NCBI GenBank assembly: GCA_030141605.1
Contig: JAQGDQ010000166.1
Span: 378,570-408,569, forward strand
Source of the DNA: Tubiluchus corallicola
Lineage: Eukaryota; Priapulida; Priapulimorpha; Priapulimorphida; Tubiluchidae
DNA: 30,000 nt
Reading direction: 5' to 3'
Numbering within the stretch: position 1 is the first letter of the stretch; every line of letters begins with the position of its first letter. The notes beneath the pieces are model-generated. The model was not told the origin of the DNA. It ran no database searches and saw nothing but the letters and a program-made list of their open reading frames with translations. The position numbers and the translations under genes are program-made. Positions 10,855 through 22,312 of the stretch are shown here, piece after piece.

Positions 10855-11046
10855 CTTGGCCAAACTTTCCTGTACCTGTGCCAAACTTGCCTGTGCCAAA
10901 CTTGCCTTTACCAAACTTGCCTGTACGAAACTTGCCTGTACGAAACTTGCCTGTACGAAACTTGCCTTTACCAAACTTGCCTTTACCAAACTTGCCTGTA
11001 CCAAACTTGCCTGTACCAAACTTGTCTGTACCTGTGCCAAACTTAC
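10855..11046 (-). repeat. 15-bp tandem array, right arm
   Basis: About 12 near-identical copies of 'aacttgcctgtacca' (variants cctgtacga, ccttacca-like). Its reverse complement 'ggtacaggcaagtt' is the unit of the left array at 10325-10610. A spacer of about 245 bp with no repeat or gene lies between the arms. The arrangement resembles foldback elements whose inverted ends are built from short subrepeats. Frames on both strands are open through the array but no gene is supported. Confidence 0.9.
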
Positions 11047-11651
11047 CATGCTCCATTCCAGTCATTGGACTTTTAATCCAAAAGCAGGAATTACACACAG
11101 AAAAACAAATGTACACAATAACACATAAAAATATCATGTACAATGTTAACACACAAACATATCATGTATCAATGCAATGTTATAAGTTAACTTCAATATT
11201 ATAAAAAATGAATATTGTCTAAAAATTTTGCAATGATAATGAAAAGGAAGGGCGGAATTTGATAGTCTAAAGGAGGAGAAGCGCTGAAGGTTCGAGGTTC
11301 CTAAATTACCCTTTCTTTAGTAACAAAATCTGAAAAGCGTGAGTAAACAGAGAAACATATTTATATGCAGAACACCGCACTTACTTGTGTTTTAACCTGC
11401 TGAAAAAGAGAAACAGTTAATTGAAATGCTAACGTATATATTTTACAATACTTACATACACAAACATTAACAACATTAGCAACAAACAAACAATATTAAT
11501 TGACACAAGCATAAGCATTCATCAAAACTAATCTATTAGTAAGCCGTCTAACGGTGGTAAAGTTCTGTGTGCTCTAAAACACAGTATTTAGAGATTGCCA
11601 ACGATTTAGTTTGGCAGAAGGCTTCTATAACCTACGATATTCATAACCGAA
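11047..11651. other. Intergenic, nothing recognised
   Basis: AT-rich sequence with no supported ORF, RNA or repeat. Confidence 0.4.
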
Positions 11652-11859
11652 CTGAACTGCACAGATCCACAAAGCCAAGCTAGAAACACAGCCAAGTTAA
11701 GAGCTGAACTGCACAGATCCACAAAGCCAAGCTAGAAACACAGGCAAGTTAAGAACTGAACTGCACAGATCCACAAAGCCAAGCTAGAAACACAGGCAAG
11801 TTAAGAGCTGAACTGCACAGATCCACAAATCCAAGCTAGAAACACAGGCAAGTTAAGTA
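11652..11859. repeat. 52-bp tandem repeat, four copies
   Basis: 'ctgaactgcacagatccaca' recurs at 11652, 11704, 11756 and 11808, a constant 52-bp step. Copies differ at only a few positions (for example 'cagccaag' against 'caggcaag', and 'aaagcc' against 'aaatcc'), so the array is young. The last unit stops at 'agttaagt'. Confidence 0.95.
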
Positions 11860-12185
11860 CCCGTAAAGAAGCTACCTCACAGTTGAATAGCCTGTCTTTC
11901 CACATGTAATGGGCGTAAATTAGCTTCCATGGTATAAAACTGTGATCCGTTCTATATGAGCACCGTTATCTACTCAAATTCTGAGTATATAACGGGGGGG
12001 GTTCAGACGAGCGAGTTCAGACTTGGATCCACCAAGGTCCCATTCTTTTCCAGTCACAAATATTCTGTAGTCGCCATCTCCCTGACAAGACTGATTTCAT
12101 TCTCCTAGTGTTTTTGGAAACTGAACTTTGCAAGTGTGCTGTACATTCCATATCAATTTATGACCTTCATGGTAAAGGTATTTTG

Positions 12186-12565
12186 CCAAGTAACTCGACA
12201 AGTAACTCACAAGCGCGTTTATACTAGAGAGATTAGCTTACTGCGAGTTACTCACCGACAGTAAAAGCGAGCTGACACTCACTTCTCTATTCTCAGCGAG
12301 AAGTGTCGAGAGTAACTCGTCAGGTAACTCACAAGCATGTTTAGACTAGAGAGATTAACTTGCTGCGAGTTACTCTTTGACAGTATGGGCCAGCTGACAC
12401 TTGCTTCTCTATTCACTGCGTCAGGTGTCGACATCAACTCGCAAAGTAACCCGTCAGGTAACTCACAAGCGTGTTTAGACTACAGAGAAAAGCTTACTGC
12501 GAATTACTCTCCGACAGATGACACTCAGTTCTCTACTCACTGTGAGAAGTATCAAAAGTAACTCG
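12186..12565. repeat. Satellite family G, three divergent units
   Basis: Units starting 'gtaactcacaagc' begin near 12202, 12323 and 12458. Each contains 'agctgacact', 'cttctctat' and 'gtgtcga' in order. The same motifs form the regular 110-bp array at 22313-22756. Spacing here is irregular and the units are more diverged, suggesting an older array. Confidence 0.85.
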
Positions 12566-12630
12566 CATAGGCGTTCACACTAGCCAATAAATCAACTAGC
12601 AGCAACTGTCAGAGAATTTGAAGTAACTAG

Positions 12631-13419
12631 TCGTATATATTAATTCTACTGGTATGGGCTTAATATATTTATATATATATATATACATATAAGATTCGAG
12701 GCTACAGATCGGACGACGGCACCATTAGCGGAGATCTATACATCAAACGAAAGGTCTCGATCTAGTGTCGTGCCATTGTTGGTTTATTATTCGAATCGGG
12801 ACCACCGGGACGAACGAGGGGCGAAAAACCTCCAAAAAATGGCCATTTTTCTGCCGTTTTTTGCAGAAGTTATACGCCTGAGATCTGGAAAACGGGAACA
12901 AGCCATGGGTGGTGCTGGCTATGGATAGATAGCCCGTTCAGCGGTGGGTGTCATAGGCGTATTTAGAATTCGCGAGAGGGTCACGGCGTCCCGTAACGGG
13001 CGTTTTCCCAGACCCAACTCGAGATTTTTTGAAATTTTGGTCAAACAACATGCGGAAAAACGTTCTAGCGGCGCCTGGTAGGACTCTCGAAAGGAGATAC
13101 ATAGCTCTTTAGAAGAGGAAGAACAGGGCTACACGATGATGTGGCTATATGTTAGGTCAGGTCCACCAAGAGGAGTGAGGACGAGTTAATTAGATGTTCT
13201 ATTTTCGGCAATTTTCGCTTGGAAAACTGCTGACGCAAAGCTATTGTTCTGACCATAAAGTCATTCATTATACTCTGTCTATAACCTTATAGCTTTAACT
13301 CAGTAAAAGCTGCTGGCTTTGCGTTAGATAAACAGACAAACACTAGGTAGAATATTCGTCGCGCATTTTTGATTATAAATGTATTTATAAGCAACATTTT
13401 CTGCGGGGCCTTTGCTAGT
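12631..13419 (+). repeat. CpG-rich dispersed repeat B, copy 2
   Basis: Collinear with 8200-8930 from 'tcgtatatattaattctact' to 'tttgctagt', with substitutions throughout and an extra AT-rich segment of about 50 bp near 12660-12705. Flanks read 'aactag' on the left and 'ctagttttt' overlapping the right end, so a short CTAG duplication is possible but unproven. It has no coding capacity that I can support. Confidence 0.8.
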
Positions 13420-13608
13420 TTTTATTAATGCAGTAATGATTTTTTTATTGATGCAGAATTGATGTCAAAATATCTTTATTCAAACGCTTCTTTACTTGTG
13501 CATAAATAAACTTGTGGTAAATCTGTACTTCGAAAATTCCGTAACTTTTACTGACTTTTTCGCGGAGTTGCAGCTAATCAAGAAGAAGCAGACGGTTTTG
13601 TACATTTT

Positions 13609-13990
13609 AAGCCTTTTCGCAGTTCCAGCGATTGATGACAATCGTGAAAGGTCAAAGGTTAAGTGTACCAGACAACGTATTTGTGTACACTTGACAATGC
13701 CTCGCAGCCCTTGCTATTGTAATAGTAACAGCTAGCTAGAACCTTACCTAATTCATTTTTTCTTGTTCCCAAGCAAGATCCTGCTAGTAAATCACTCCAT
13801 GCTCAGACTAATGCATAATTAAGTAAAGTCCACGCAAAAAAACAAGTGACATTACTGAACTAATGTTGCAGATAGCTTTGCTTTACCAACACGTCACGTG
13901 GCGGTTGTCATTAAGACGCGTTGCTGTGGTACACTTAACCTTTGACCTACAGCAACTGCGCGTGTACAGAGCGAAACTGTGAAAAGGCTT
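13609..13990 (+). mobile_element. MITE family C, complete copy
   Basis: The element starts 'aagccttttcgcagtt' and ends with its near reverse complement 'aactgtgaaaaggctt'. The same 382-bp structure occurs inverted at 28705-29087, and parts occur at 1-164 and 8931-9110. Each half also contains a 'gtacacttaacctttgac'-type motif in inverted position. There is no ORF. The superfamily was not determined because the target duplication is unclear. Confidence 0.85.
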
Positions 13991-14420
13991 ATTGTTGCGT
14001 AATCTTGTATTTTACAATGCTATAAACTGCCAGTAGGCTTTCCCTTCTTGTGACGTCACACGCAGGATTTTCTAAAGCATCACGCGATCTCTTTATCGTT
14101 TAAATTGAATTTTGTTCTGTTAGCTGGGAAAATGGATCTCCACGTGAAGTCTTGATTGTACATCAATCAACCGCGCTGCAATATAAGCTGATATTATTCC
14201 GAGTAAAGAGCAATTGTAGAGAAAGGCTTACATTATGGATCACAGGGAGTGCTTCGGCTCTCGAAACGCAATAAAGATTTTTAATAATAATTAATAATCT
14301 CGAAACGCTACGTTGTGATCGTAGTCATCGTGATCGGAAGCGAAGTCAGTTTATCAATTTCAACACGTAGTTGTAATTGTCCAGAATTCAAATGAAGTTT
14401 AACTGTGTTTAAGGGTTACC
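13991..14420. other. Intergenic, nothing recognised
   Basis: No supported gene. A short direct repeat 'ctcgaaacgc' occurs at about 14259 and 14299, and a 'tgacgtca' palindrome lies near 14051. Confidence 0.4.
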
Positions 14421-15216
14421 GTGTTAACAAAATGGTCATTATGTAAGAAAAATGCTGCATTATGTAACAAAGATGATGCATTATGGCACAAGTCACGTGC
14501 ACCGAATTTTACGTCATTGTGCAATAATCATTATGTAACACTTTTTGCTTCACTATGTGAGGAAAACTATGAAGCAAAAAATAATGCATAGGACTGTTGA
14601 AATCTATATAGTTGGTTCTACAGTTGTAGGTGATCACAGTGTGAGTTTGGGCAGATTTTTCTTTCTGGATGTAGGTCTGGCTTCAGCTCGGCCTGACGTG
14701 TCTGAGGTATCACCTGTCTGAAGTCTGATTTTCTTGTCAGTCTGCTGTCTGATCTGCTCTAGATCCTGATTTGGCTTAGTCTGGTCTAGCAACGTTGATC
14801 TAATAGTCATAAAGGGGGAGACTAATACCAGTAGTGGTGGCGATGATGGTGGTGGTGGTGGTGCTGGTGACGGTAGTGGTGGTGGTGCTGGTGGGGGTGC
14901 TGGTGGTGGTGCTAGTGGTAGTGGTGGTGGTGATGCTGCAGGTGGTGGTGGTGCTGGTGATGGTGATGGTGGTAGTGCGTGCGTGCGCACGGAAGCGCGT
15001 GCAACTAGAGGCCCATTTATGTAAATATGTATTTTAAAACAAAAGACTAATAATCATCATATCATCATATCAACATCCACAGGCTTGACCACACTAAGCT
15101 GGAGCCTGATCCACGTCCAGACCCATCCATAGACCACGATCTACTCTACGTTGATCTGTTACATAACGTATCATTTTTATATAATAATTTGTTACATAAT
15201 GACACTTTTGTTACAC
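14421..15216. mobile_element. TIR element with internal (GGT)n tract
   Basis: The left end 'gtgttaacaaaatggtcatt' followed by 'atgtaa' is mirrored at the right end by 'ttacataatgacacttttgt' and 'tacac'. A second inner pair, 'cattatgtaacaaa' and 'gttacataa', extends the homology to about 50 bp per arm. The interior holds a triplet microsatellite (14829-14978) and no supported gene. This is consistent with a non-autonomous transposon; target duplication unresolved. Confidence 0.6.
14829..14978. repeat. (GGT)n-type microsatellite
   Basis: Imperfect GGT/GGTGCT/GGTGAT repeats. Proline-rich (minus strand) and valine-rich (plus strand) translations across it are artefacts of composition. Confidence 0.93.
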
Positions 15217-15619
15217 GAATGTTTCTCTTTCCTGCATTCTACTCATGCAGAGGAAGCAGAAGTTTCTGTACTTCGTACAATAATTTAGCCTGCCAACGAC
15301 ATTAGCAAATTTTTGCACAGCAGGCGTAATTCGATCCCCTTGAGCGACTAAAATGAATTTCTTAATTAATTTCTGCAATAAACTTAAGTTCAATTAGTAG
15401 GGCTATCCCCATGTCTGTAATAAAGTCCATTGTGAAAATGAAGGCTTATGAAGGCTTCCATCTTGCAAAATGGCGCCGCCAGTCTTTCTAAAATACAGGG
15501 CTGCAATAGTTTTGTGTGTTTACAAAAGTGAAGTATAGATTTTGATTTCTTTATATTCTCTCTACTGGAAAATACGCAAAACTTTGTATACATAGTGTGT
15601 GTATATGCTATGTACTAAA
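15217..15619. other. Unassigned stretch
   Basis: No convincing gene. The short sequence around 15455-15510 vaguely resembles part of MITE family E but is too diverged to call. Confidence 0.3.
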
Positions 15620-16190
15620 AGCAAAACCGGACCCAATCTTAAGCTGTAGATCAAAACAATCTACACATTAAAATATCGAAAAGATACTATTTTTTCAAAA
15701 ATGACTTACATGAAAGAATTATTATCACACAAACACAATTTCGAGTTCGCGTCGATAGTTCTTCGCTGTTACCTGCATTTCACCATTCGCTAGTTAGACG
15801 GGACCTGCACCTCCGCCTGCATTTCGGAAAGCGTTGCACAAAAAACGGGTGCTGTACCTCTCAGTTCAAATGTGTTAGTTTGTGACGAGCTGACAGCTCA
15901 TGCGTGAGCACCGTGGTAAATTGAAATTTGAATTTTTATCTTAAAACTTGCCAAGTTTTAGTATAACACACTGAATATTTTGTAGTAGCACTGTACTGAA
16001 ATTTTTGGTGTCACAAACACGTGCAAGACGCTCGTGGAATGTTTTTGATGTTAAAAATTATGTTAGTTTGTGATGTCATCATTAGTTGGGCTCGCTCGCC
16101 GCTGATTATGTGTTTTAATCTATTACTTAATCATCAGAAACGCTGTTACAGTATTATTGGTGTTAAAATGTATACTTTTTACCCGACTTG
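15620..16190 (+). repeat. Dispersed repeat A, copy 1 (longest)
   Basis: It begins at 'gcaaaaccggacccaatct' and runs to 'atactttttaccc'. Parts recur at 22845-23420 and 24703-25021 in the same orientation. Shared landmarks are 'tactattttttcaaaa', 'catgaaagaatt', 'gttagacgg', 'ctgtacctctcagttca', 'tttgaatttttatcttaaaa' and 'tatactttttacc'. No terminal repeats or coding frame were identified; class unknown. Confidence 0.75.
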
Positions 16191-16546
16191 AAAATTGGGT
16201 AGTATGTGAAAAATCCTCTGTTTAACTTTAAATGCCAAACACAGTAGGCCCACATACGTTATCGTAAACCGAAACCTGCATGGCGCTGTAGATCGTCGAT
16301 AAGTGACCACAATGACAATGATTGGTTCTGACGAACCGAATTCTTGTGTCCCTTCGCAGTGGCGTAGCTAAGGGGTGAAGAGGCGACGCATTTCAGAGGG
16401 CAGTACCATGATCATCAAGTGCACGAAAAACTGATTGGGACAGAACGGTAGAAATCCAGATCACCTGACAATTTAATTCTCTGCTAGTTACTCACCATTA
16501 CAATTGTTATTATCAACAGCTGACTGTTGCTGTTGCTACTGCTAAT
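16191..16546. other. Unassigned stretch
   Basis: No gene recognised. A 'cagtggcgtagctaagg' motif at about 16357-16373 resembles ends of widespread animal DNA transposons, but no partner end was found. Confidence 0.35.
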
Positions 16547-16693
16547 GTTATGACGACGACGACGATGGTGATGATGATGATGGTGAGGAGGAGGAGGAGG
16601 AGGAGGAGGAGGAGGAAGAGGATGACGACGACGGGTTTGATGCTGATAATAATGATGATATTTATGATGATGACGGTGATGATGATGTTAATT

Positions 16694-16733
<40 letters not shown>

Positions 16734-16755
16734 CGATGATGATGACAACAAGAAC
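16547..16755. repeat. Composite triplet microsatellite
   Basis: Blocks of GAC, GAG/GAA, and GAT/GATGAT triplets, ending in AAC. Poly-Met/Arg and poly-Ile translations are artefacts. Confidence 0.95.
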
Positions 16756-17170
16756 AACAACAACAACAATAACCTTAATCAAAAACTTAATTTATCATTG
16801 AATCTAACTACAGTTTTCACTCCCCTGTCAATTTTAAATTATTTAAATTGGACATTGCTATGTCCAAACCCGTTTTATCACTGAGGAATCACCTTGCTCT
16901 CGGATTGTGAATGTGTGATTTATAACCAATCACTACGTAACACATTTTAGCAAGATTAAAATCTCCAGACCGTGTAACTCTTTACCCTGTAAAAGTGCTC
17001 TAGAATGCAACACACGACAAAAAGAAAATGTGAACAATTATTACGTAACGCTGGATGCTGTTATATGATGTTGAATTAAACACTCGAAGTAAAAAGGTCA
17101 TTAGATTCTAGTGGAATTGTGAGTGAAGTATTGATCGCCAGTACTCATTACTGTGAACAATTGATTGATA
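16756..17170. other. Unassigned stretch
   Basis: No gene or known repeat recognised. Confidence 0.35.
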
Positions 17171-17353
17171 ATGACTCAATACAGGCAGGTAATGTGTCAG
17201 TTTGTTCAATTGAAAGTAGATTTTTAGCTATCTGGCAGCTGAACACCCAGATAACGACGACAATGACGACGACGATGACAATGACTCAATACAGGCAGGT
17301 AATATGTCAGTTTAGTCAATTGAAAGTAGGTTTTTAGCTATATGGCGGCTGAA
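17171..17353. repeat. 110-bp tandem duplication
   Basis: 'atgactcaatacaggcaggt' occurs at 17171 and again at 17281. Both copies continue through 'caattgaaagtag' and 'tttttagctat' to 'ggctgaac' or 'gctgaac'. The spacer end of copy 1 contains GAC-rich sequence that runs into the second copy. Confidence 0.9.
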
Positions 17354-18280
17354 CCAGGCGGGAATTATCAAAAATTTACGACGCCCTAGGCTGATAGTTC
17401 CGTCCCACCCCTCTGCATTGTGAATTTATGTTTGTTTATGAAATGAGCAGATTAAACAATTACTTGTAGTGTATTAAAAACACTATTTAGCTAGTTTCTG
17501 CATTGTCATTCTTAATTACATGTATTTGCTTAGTGTTTATATTCAAGCAAGCCGCTCAACATGTGTAATACCTTGCACCTGTTCGTTATCTGTCACTTAT
17601 ATAAAAGTTGTCTCTGTAACTGCCTGTGGTGTATTATAAAATGCGTCGGTTACACGAATATGAAAGTACATGTATACGCATTTTCCGAGGAGAATAAGAA
17701 TTTCCTCTAGCGCCCTAAACTATAGCCTAGTTAGTTTATTGGTTAATACGCCCCTCTCCAAAAATAAAAACTGAAAAACTTGTTAGAAGTACAGCGTGAG
17801 TTGCCTTGAAAATAGCGTCTAAGAAACGTTTTCTGTGGCAAACGGGCTAAGTTTGGTTAAAATCCCAAGGAAGATTATTTAATTTTAAAAACGGAAGGAG
17901 TGGGAAAGCTAGGAAAGAAATAACGTGTTATGTGCACAGATGATCAATTAGTGAAAAGCATGCGCAGAAATGAACTCAGTTGTAAACAAGTCCATCGATT
18001 AAGCGGTGAGTATTCCTACGTTACCAATCATCACTTATCTCAAACGAGAGAATCCCAGTCGTAATCCGTCAGAGGTCGTTTCAGTGCTTCGGCGGCACTG
18101 TACTCTCCCGTCTTTACAGAAAAATGTTGGGTATAAAATAACCAAAAAAAAAACTTTTACATTAATTAAAAAGTTAAAAGCTAAAATCATGCCAAACGTT
18201 TTGACTAGCTGCTTTAAAACTATAAGTGTTGTTTTAAACTATAAATGTTTTTATGTTCCTGCAATAAAAATTGGCCAAAA
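17354..18280. other. Intergenic, mostly unassigned
   Basis: No gene recognised. A small repeat at about 18142-18240 (minus strand), containing 'aaacgtttggcatgatttt', matches 21090-21165 on the plus strand. Confidence 0.4.
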
Positions 18281-18480
18281 ATTTCAAATCAGGATCTATA
18301 TGATTTAACAAAGAAGAAGGAATGGAGTGAAGTGATACAGAACCATCGTCTTAGATGGATTGGACACGTCATCAGATTACCACAAGATTCTTCACTTTCT
18401 ACAGCATTACATCAGGCACTAAAGCCAGGGAGGAAGCTAACAGGAGGACATCCGGATTAGACATGTAACAGGTGGATTAA
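18281..18480 (+). pseudogene. LINE reverse-transcriptase C-terminal relic
   Basis: The translation contains 'ISNQDLYDLTKKKEWSEV' followed by 'HRLRWIGHVIRLP' and 'KPGRKLTGGHP'. This is the typical C-terminal end of endonuclease-reverse transcriptase proteins of RTE/Jockey/CR1-type non-LTR retrotransposons, where 'RLRWxGHVxRxP' and 'GxRxxGGHPxxTW' recur. A stop (TAG) at 18458-18460 interrupts the frame just before the expected 'TW'. Nothing upstream encodes the catalytic part, so this is a 5'-truncated dead copy. Confidence 0.75.
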
Positions 18481-18970
18481 TTTTATATTGAAATAATTGT
18501 ATTTGATGTCACTCGCATTGGTATTTTGTTTTTAACACTATTGCATACAACAGTTAATTTGAACTAGTTATACGTAATTATTTTACTTGTATATATGATA
18601 CTTGTGTATGTATAACAATGGCAGTAAAGAATTATATTATATATATATAATATATATGGATATAATATTTTGGCAAGGAGATCAGTGAGGACAAAGAGCT
18701 TTAATAGGAAACCAACAGGTAACCAACAGGAGACTGCATCGAATGCTTACAATGTAATAGCACAGTTGAATCAATTCTAAATTACATTGTTATATGTTAA
18801 TTTGCAAGAAACTGTACTGCTTATATATTTTATCAGAAAAACTTTTTACTATCGTTATATTATTTTTATTACTAATCGTGTGAATAATCTTGACTGCTAA
18901 CACTTTTTTTTGAATTTTTTATGTACAGATATTCGAAATAAAATGATAATAATTTTATTAACATCATATA
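18481..18970. other. AT-rich stretch, no gene seen
   Basis: Contains a short AT tract at 18634-18658; nothing else recognised. Confidence 0.4.
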
Positions 18971-19530
<560 letters not shown>

Positions 19531-19824
19531 TGGAAGAGTAAATTAGCAATTATCAGCTGAGTTGCTTCATCCTATTAGCAGTCTCGCCCATGCTTCCAGG
19601 CATGCTTCAAGGACGCTGCAGACAAATTATTGAGTGCTTAAATGGCATCACAGCAGAATAGATTGCCACCGTTTAACTACGGGCCATTTGCATCATGCTG
19701 TTTCGCTGTGTTTAATCGGCCAATCATAAGAGTTGCCTTGCTGTAGCTAAAATAATAATAAGCAATAGGAGTAAATTTACTCATAATTATGAGTAAATAA
19801 TCGTTACATAGGTCTAGTAACCCT
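19531..19824. other. Unassigned stretch
   Basis: No gene or repeat recognised. Confidence 0.35.
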
Positions 19825-20423
19825 TTAAAGGACAAGAAAAGGGGTACCCGAAGTAGGTTTCAGCAAAATTGCCTTAAAAATTATATCAACTTTTATTTGT
19901 TTGTTTTCATTTTAAATCTCCCGCAATACTGTCCCGACCGCGCCATTACGTGGCGTCATATACGCACAAGGTAAATCAGGGGTTACCTAAATGTTAAATT
20001 ATGTCCCAAAAAACTAAATTATGCAAAATTATATTACTTCGCTTATCTACTTGAAAGACTTACGTAACTAGAAAAGAAAATTATTTATATGCTTTCACCA
20101 GTTGGCAAAATGACGTTGACCACCTCCAGGGGGCAGCACTCACTAACGAAAAACGTATTTTACCTTATTGACAAGATACAGTAATTTTAAATTTTATTTA
20201 GTTAGTGACGTATGCCCTACGAATGCCCTGATCATTTTTTCAAACTTTAAACAATGTTATTTAAACTTCTTTCAAATGACCTACCATCAAAGGTCATTTG
20301 ATGTTTTATACAGCGCTACTGCCAACGCAAGCCCTGTGTGCAACAAGGCAGTGTGTAAGTGGTATAAAATTTCAAGACGAATTTTTAAGCTTTATATAAG
20401 TGGAGGATTTCCTTGTGCTTTAA
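19825..20423 (+). mobile_element. TTAA-flanked MITE (family E), copy 2
   Basis: Bounded by TTAA at 19825-19828 and 20420-20423. Inverted ends: 'aggacaagaaaagg' at the left, and 'ggatttccttgtgct' at the right, whose complement reads 'agcacaaggaaatcc'. The interior is homologous to the inverted copy at 1786-2435 and the truncated copy at 7047-7438. No transposase is encoded. Confidence 0.75.
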
Positions 20424-20779
20424 AGTTACGCTATGGAATGCTAGTTTAGAATACTTTTCTCTCGGGTTTTAGCACCGCAAGTCTATTCAGCTGATGAAAC
20501 CCGTTAGGGCAAATGCTTCTTCAAGAAATAAATATTATATTTTGAGACTATAAAGGGCAGTCAACGTTTTTACAGTAAAATGGAATTTATTGTCGACAGG
20601 TTTCGAGCAAAACAGTTTATTATCAAGGCATCTAAAACAAAGAAATTTATCAGAATTTAGAAACAACATCAAAATACAATTCAGTAATTAGATAGCCAAA
20701 AGATATATGATGTAACATTCTATAGATAATTTATCAATTTACCTTACAGATTACACATCTTGATTGGTATGAAACTATG
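20424..20779. other. Unassigned, possible retroelement debris
   Basis: The motifs 'gctgatgaaacccgttaggg' (about 20491) and 'gacaggtttcgagcaaaac' (about 20595) resemble conserved tail segments of some retroelements, in opposite orientations. Evidence is weak. Confidence 0.25.
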
Positions 20780-20959
20780 CTGCACTCCACAAACAAACAA
20801 ACAAATGTGTTAATAGTAACAGAACTGCCAATATTAAGGAGCTGCCATTTTGTTACTGAATTCCACAAAACATGGTGCACTGTCGGTGTTGTACAAGCCA
20901 AGGTGCAGCTCAGCAGTAAAGAGTGCACATACTCATCTTTCTTTGTTTGTGGAGTGTAG
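20780..20959. mobile_element. 180-bp TIR MITE
   Basis: The left end 'ctgcactccacaaacaaac' is mirrored by the right end 'ctttgtttgtggagtgtag', giving terminal inverted repeats of about 18 bp with one mismatch near the tip. The interior has short open frames only. No clear target duplication. Confidence 0.7.
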
Positions 20960-21680
20960 CAATTTCTTTACTGGTCTGCTTATTCATTACCTATTTGGCT
21001 TCTGTTTAACTACTTAATTATGCATAATAGGCTCTGCCTATATAAACTGCTTGTATGTTTGTAAATTTGCTACTGATAACAGCAGCAGCTCTGTCGAAAC
21101 GTTTGGCATGATTTTGACTTTTAGCTTTTTAATGTAAAAGTTTTTAATAAAGTAGTGTTGTTTTTAAACTTCATTTTACGTTCGAATTTCGATGCTCACC
21201 GGTTCGAACGTTCGATACACACCCTTACCTAAAAATGCTGTCTGCTCGAACGGCTCGAAATTTCAGCTTCAATTTTTCAGACTCTGAAGAGTTAAAAGCT
21301 TGCAATGATTAGCTTGTAATCAAATCTGTAAGTAATCAGGAACAAACACCTGTGACAGCTCGGCTGTGTTATATTTTTTTCTGAGAATTTCGGATTCTGC
21401 GCAAAACCGCTCAACCAATCAGGAAAAAGTGTGAATTCAATCAAGCGCCAGGCGATTTGGAGTAACGGAACAAGCATTTCAACATTGTTAACTTGTAAAT
21501 CTGTTCATATTCATGTAAACGCTCTGTGTAGTCTGCTTACCTGTTTGCATCTGTGTCTTGTTTACGCCAGCCGTTTTGTAAAGTGCAACTTCCTGTGAAC
21601 GCTCTGCAGGCGTTAGATTATAGTACTGAAGAGTTAGGATCACTGATCCTAAAACCGGATGTATGCTAGAAGCTGTTTAC
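20960..21680. other. Unassigned stretch
   Basis: No gene recognised. Bases 21090-21165 repeat the element noted on the minus strand at about 18142-18240. A direct motif 'ttcgaacg' recurs around 21180-21255. Confidence 0.35.
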
Positions 21681-21930
21681 TCTAGCCAATCAGATGTTTA
21701 TTAAGATGTGCCTTATATTACTGCACTTAAAGGCCAATCAACAGCAACTTAGAAGTAGTGCCCATCACCATGGTGACTAGTCAGCAGAGGACGTTACTAT
21801 GGTGACAGATCAGCAGAGGCTCGTTGCTAGGCGTTACTAAGGATAGATCTTTTTAGATGTGTGACATAAGTTAACTAAGTTTAGCCCTTGAATTGGGGTA
21901 TATAAGGACTAGCATTATCAGCTGAATGGT
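21681..21930 (+). promoter_or_regulatory. Candidate RNA polymerase II promoter or LTR U3
   Basis: Two CCAAT boxes ('agccaatcag' near 21684 and 'ggccaatcaa' near 21732) precede a good TATA box, 'ggggtatataagg', at 21895-21907. Start of transcription would be about 30 bp further on. It could drive the untranslated first exon of SCYL2, whose first visible exon begins at 23464, or belong to a solo LTR. No donor site or LTR ends were proven. Confidence 0.35.
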
Positions 21931-22312
21931 AGTCAGTTTGTAGACTCAAGTGCTTTGCTATAGATTCTGCACTAGATGTTTCTCTGTCCTCTTAGACTTA
22001 TTGTGGATGTTCATCAGTGTACTTTAGGTTCAATATACTATACGATCACATATGATAAGCAAGACTTTTTGTTTTATACTTCATCACGCTAAGAAGACAA
22101 CTTCAAGCCTCGTGCATTATCACTTTGGTCTCTTTTTTAAGAAATTCTGATATAGTTGCAAGCTAAAATATAATTAATCTGTGTTTGCAATAGTAACAAT
22201 GCTACTATCTTTTATAATAATTAATACGAATAATTAATAATAAAAGTTCGGTTATTTTAAAAAGTAGCAATTGGTTGTTACAGCGGTACAGACTAGCGAG
22301 TTTTCTGGCCAA
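21931..22312. other. Unassigned stretch
   Basis: No coding region seen. Could include an untranslated SCYL2 exon, but no evidence distinguishes one. Confidence 0.3.

Noticed and set aside
10318-11204. Several overlapping frames with pentapeptide repeats such as KFGTG and LPVPN
   Set aside because: The 15-bp unit is a multiple of three without stops, so frames are open on both strands; no start context, splice evidence or known family supports a protein.
11278-11310. tRNA-like B box 'ggttcgaggttcc'
   Set aside because: No A box or cloverleaf could be built around it.
16513-16801. Poly-Ile and poly-Met/Arg frames
   Set aside because: Translation of triplet microsatellites.
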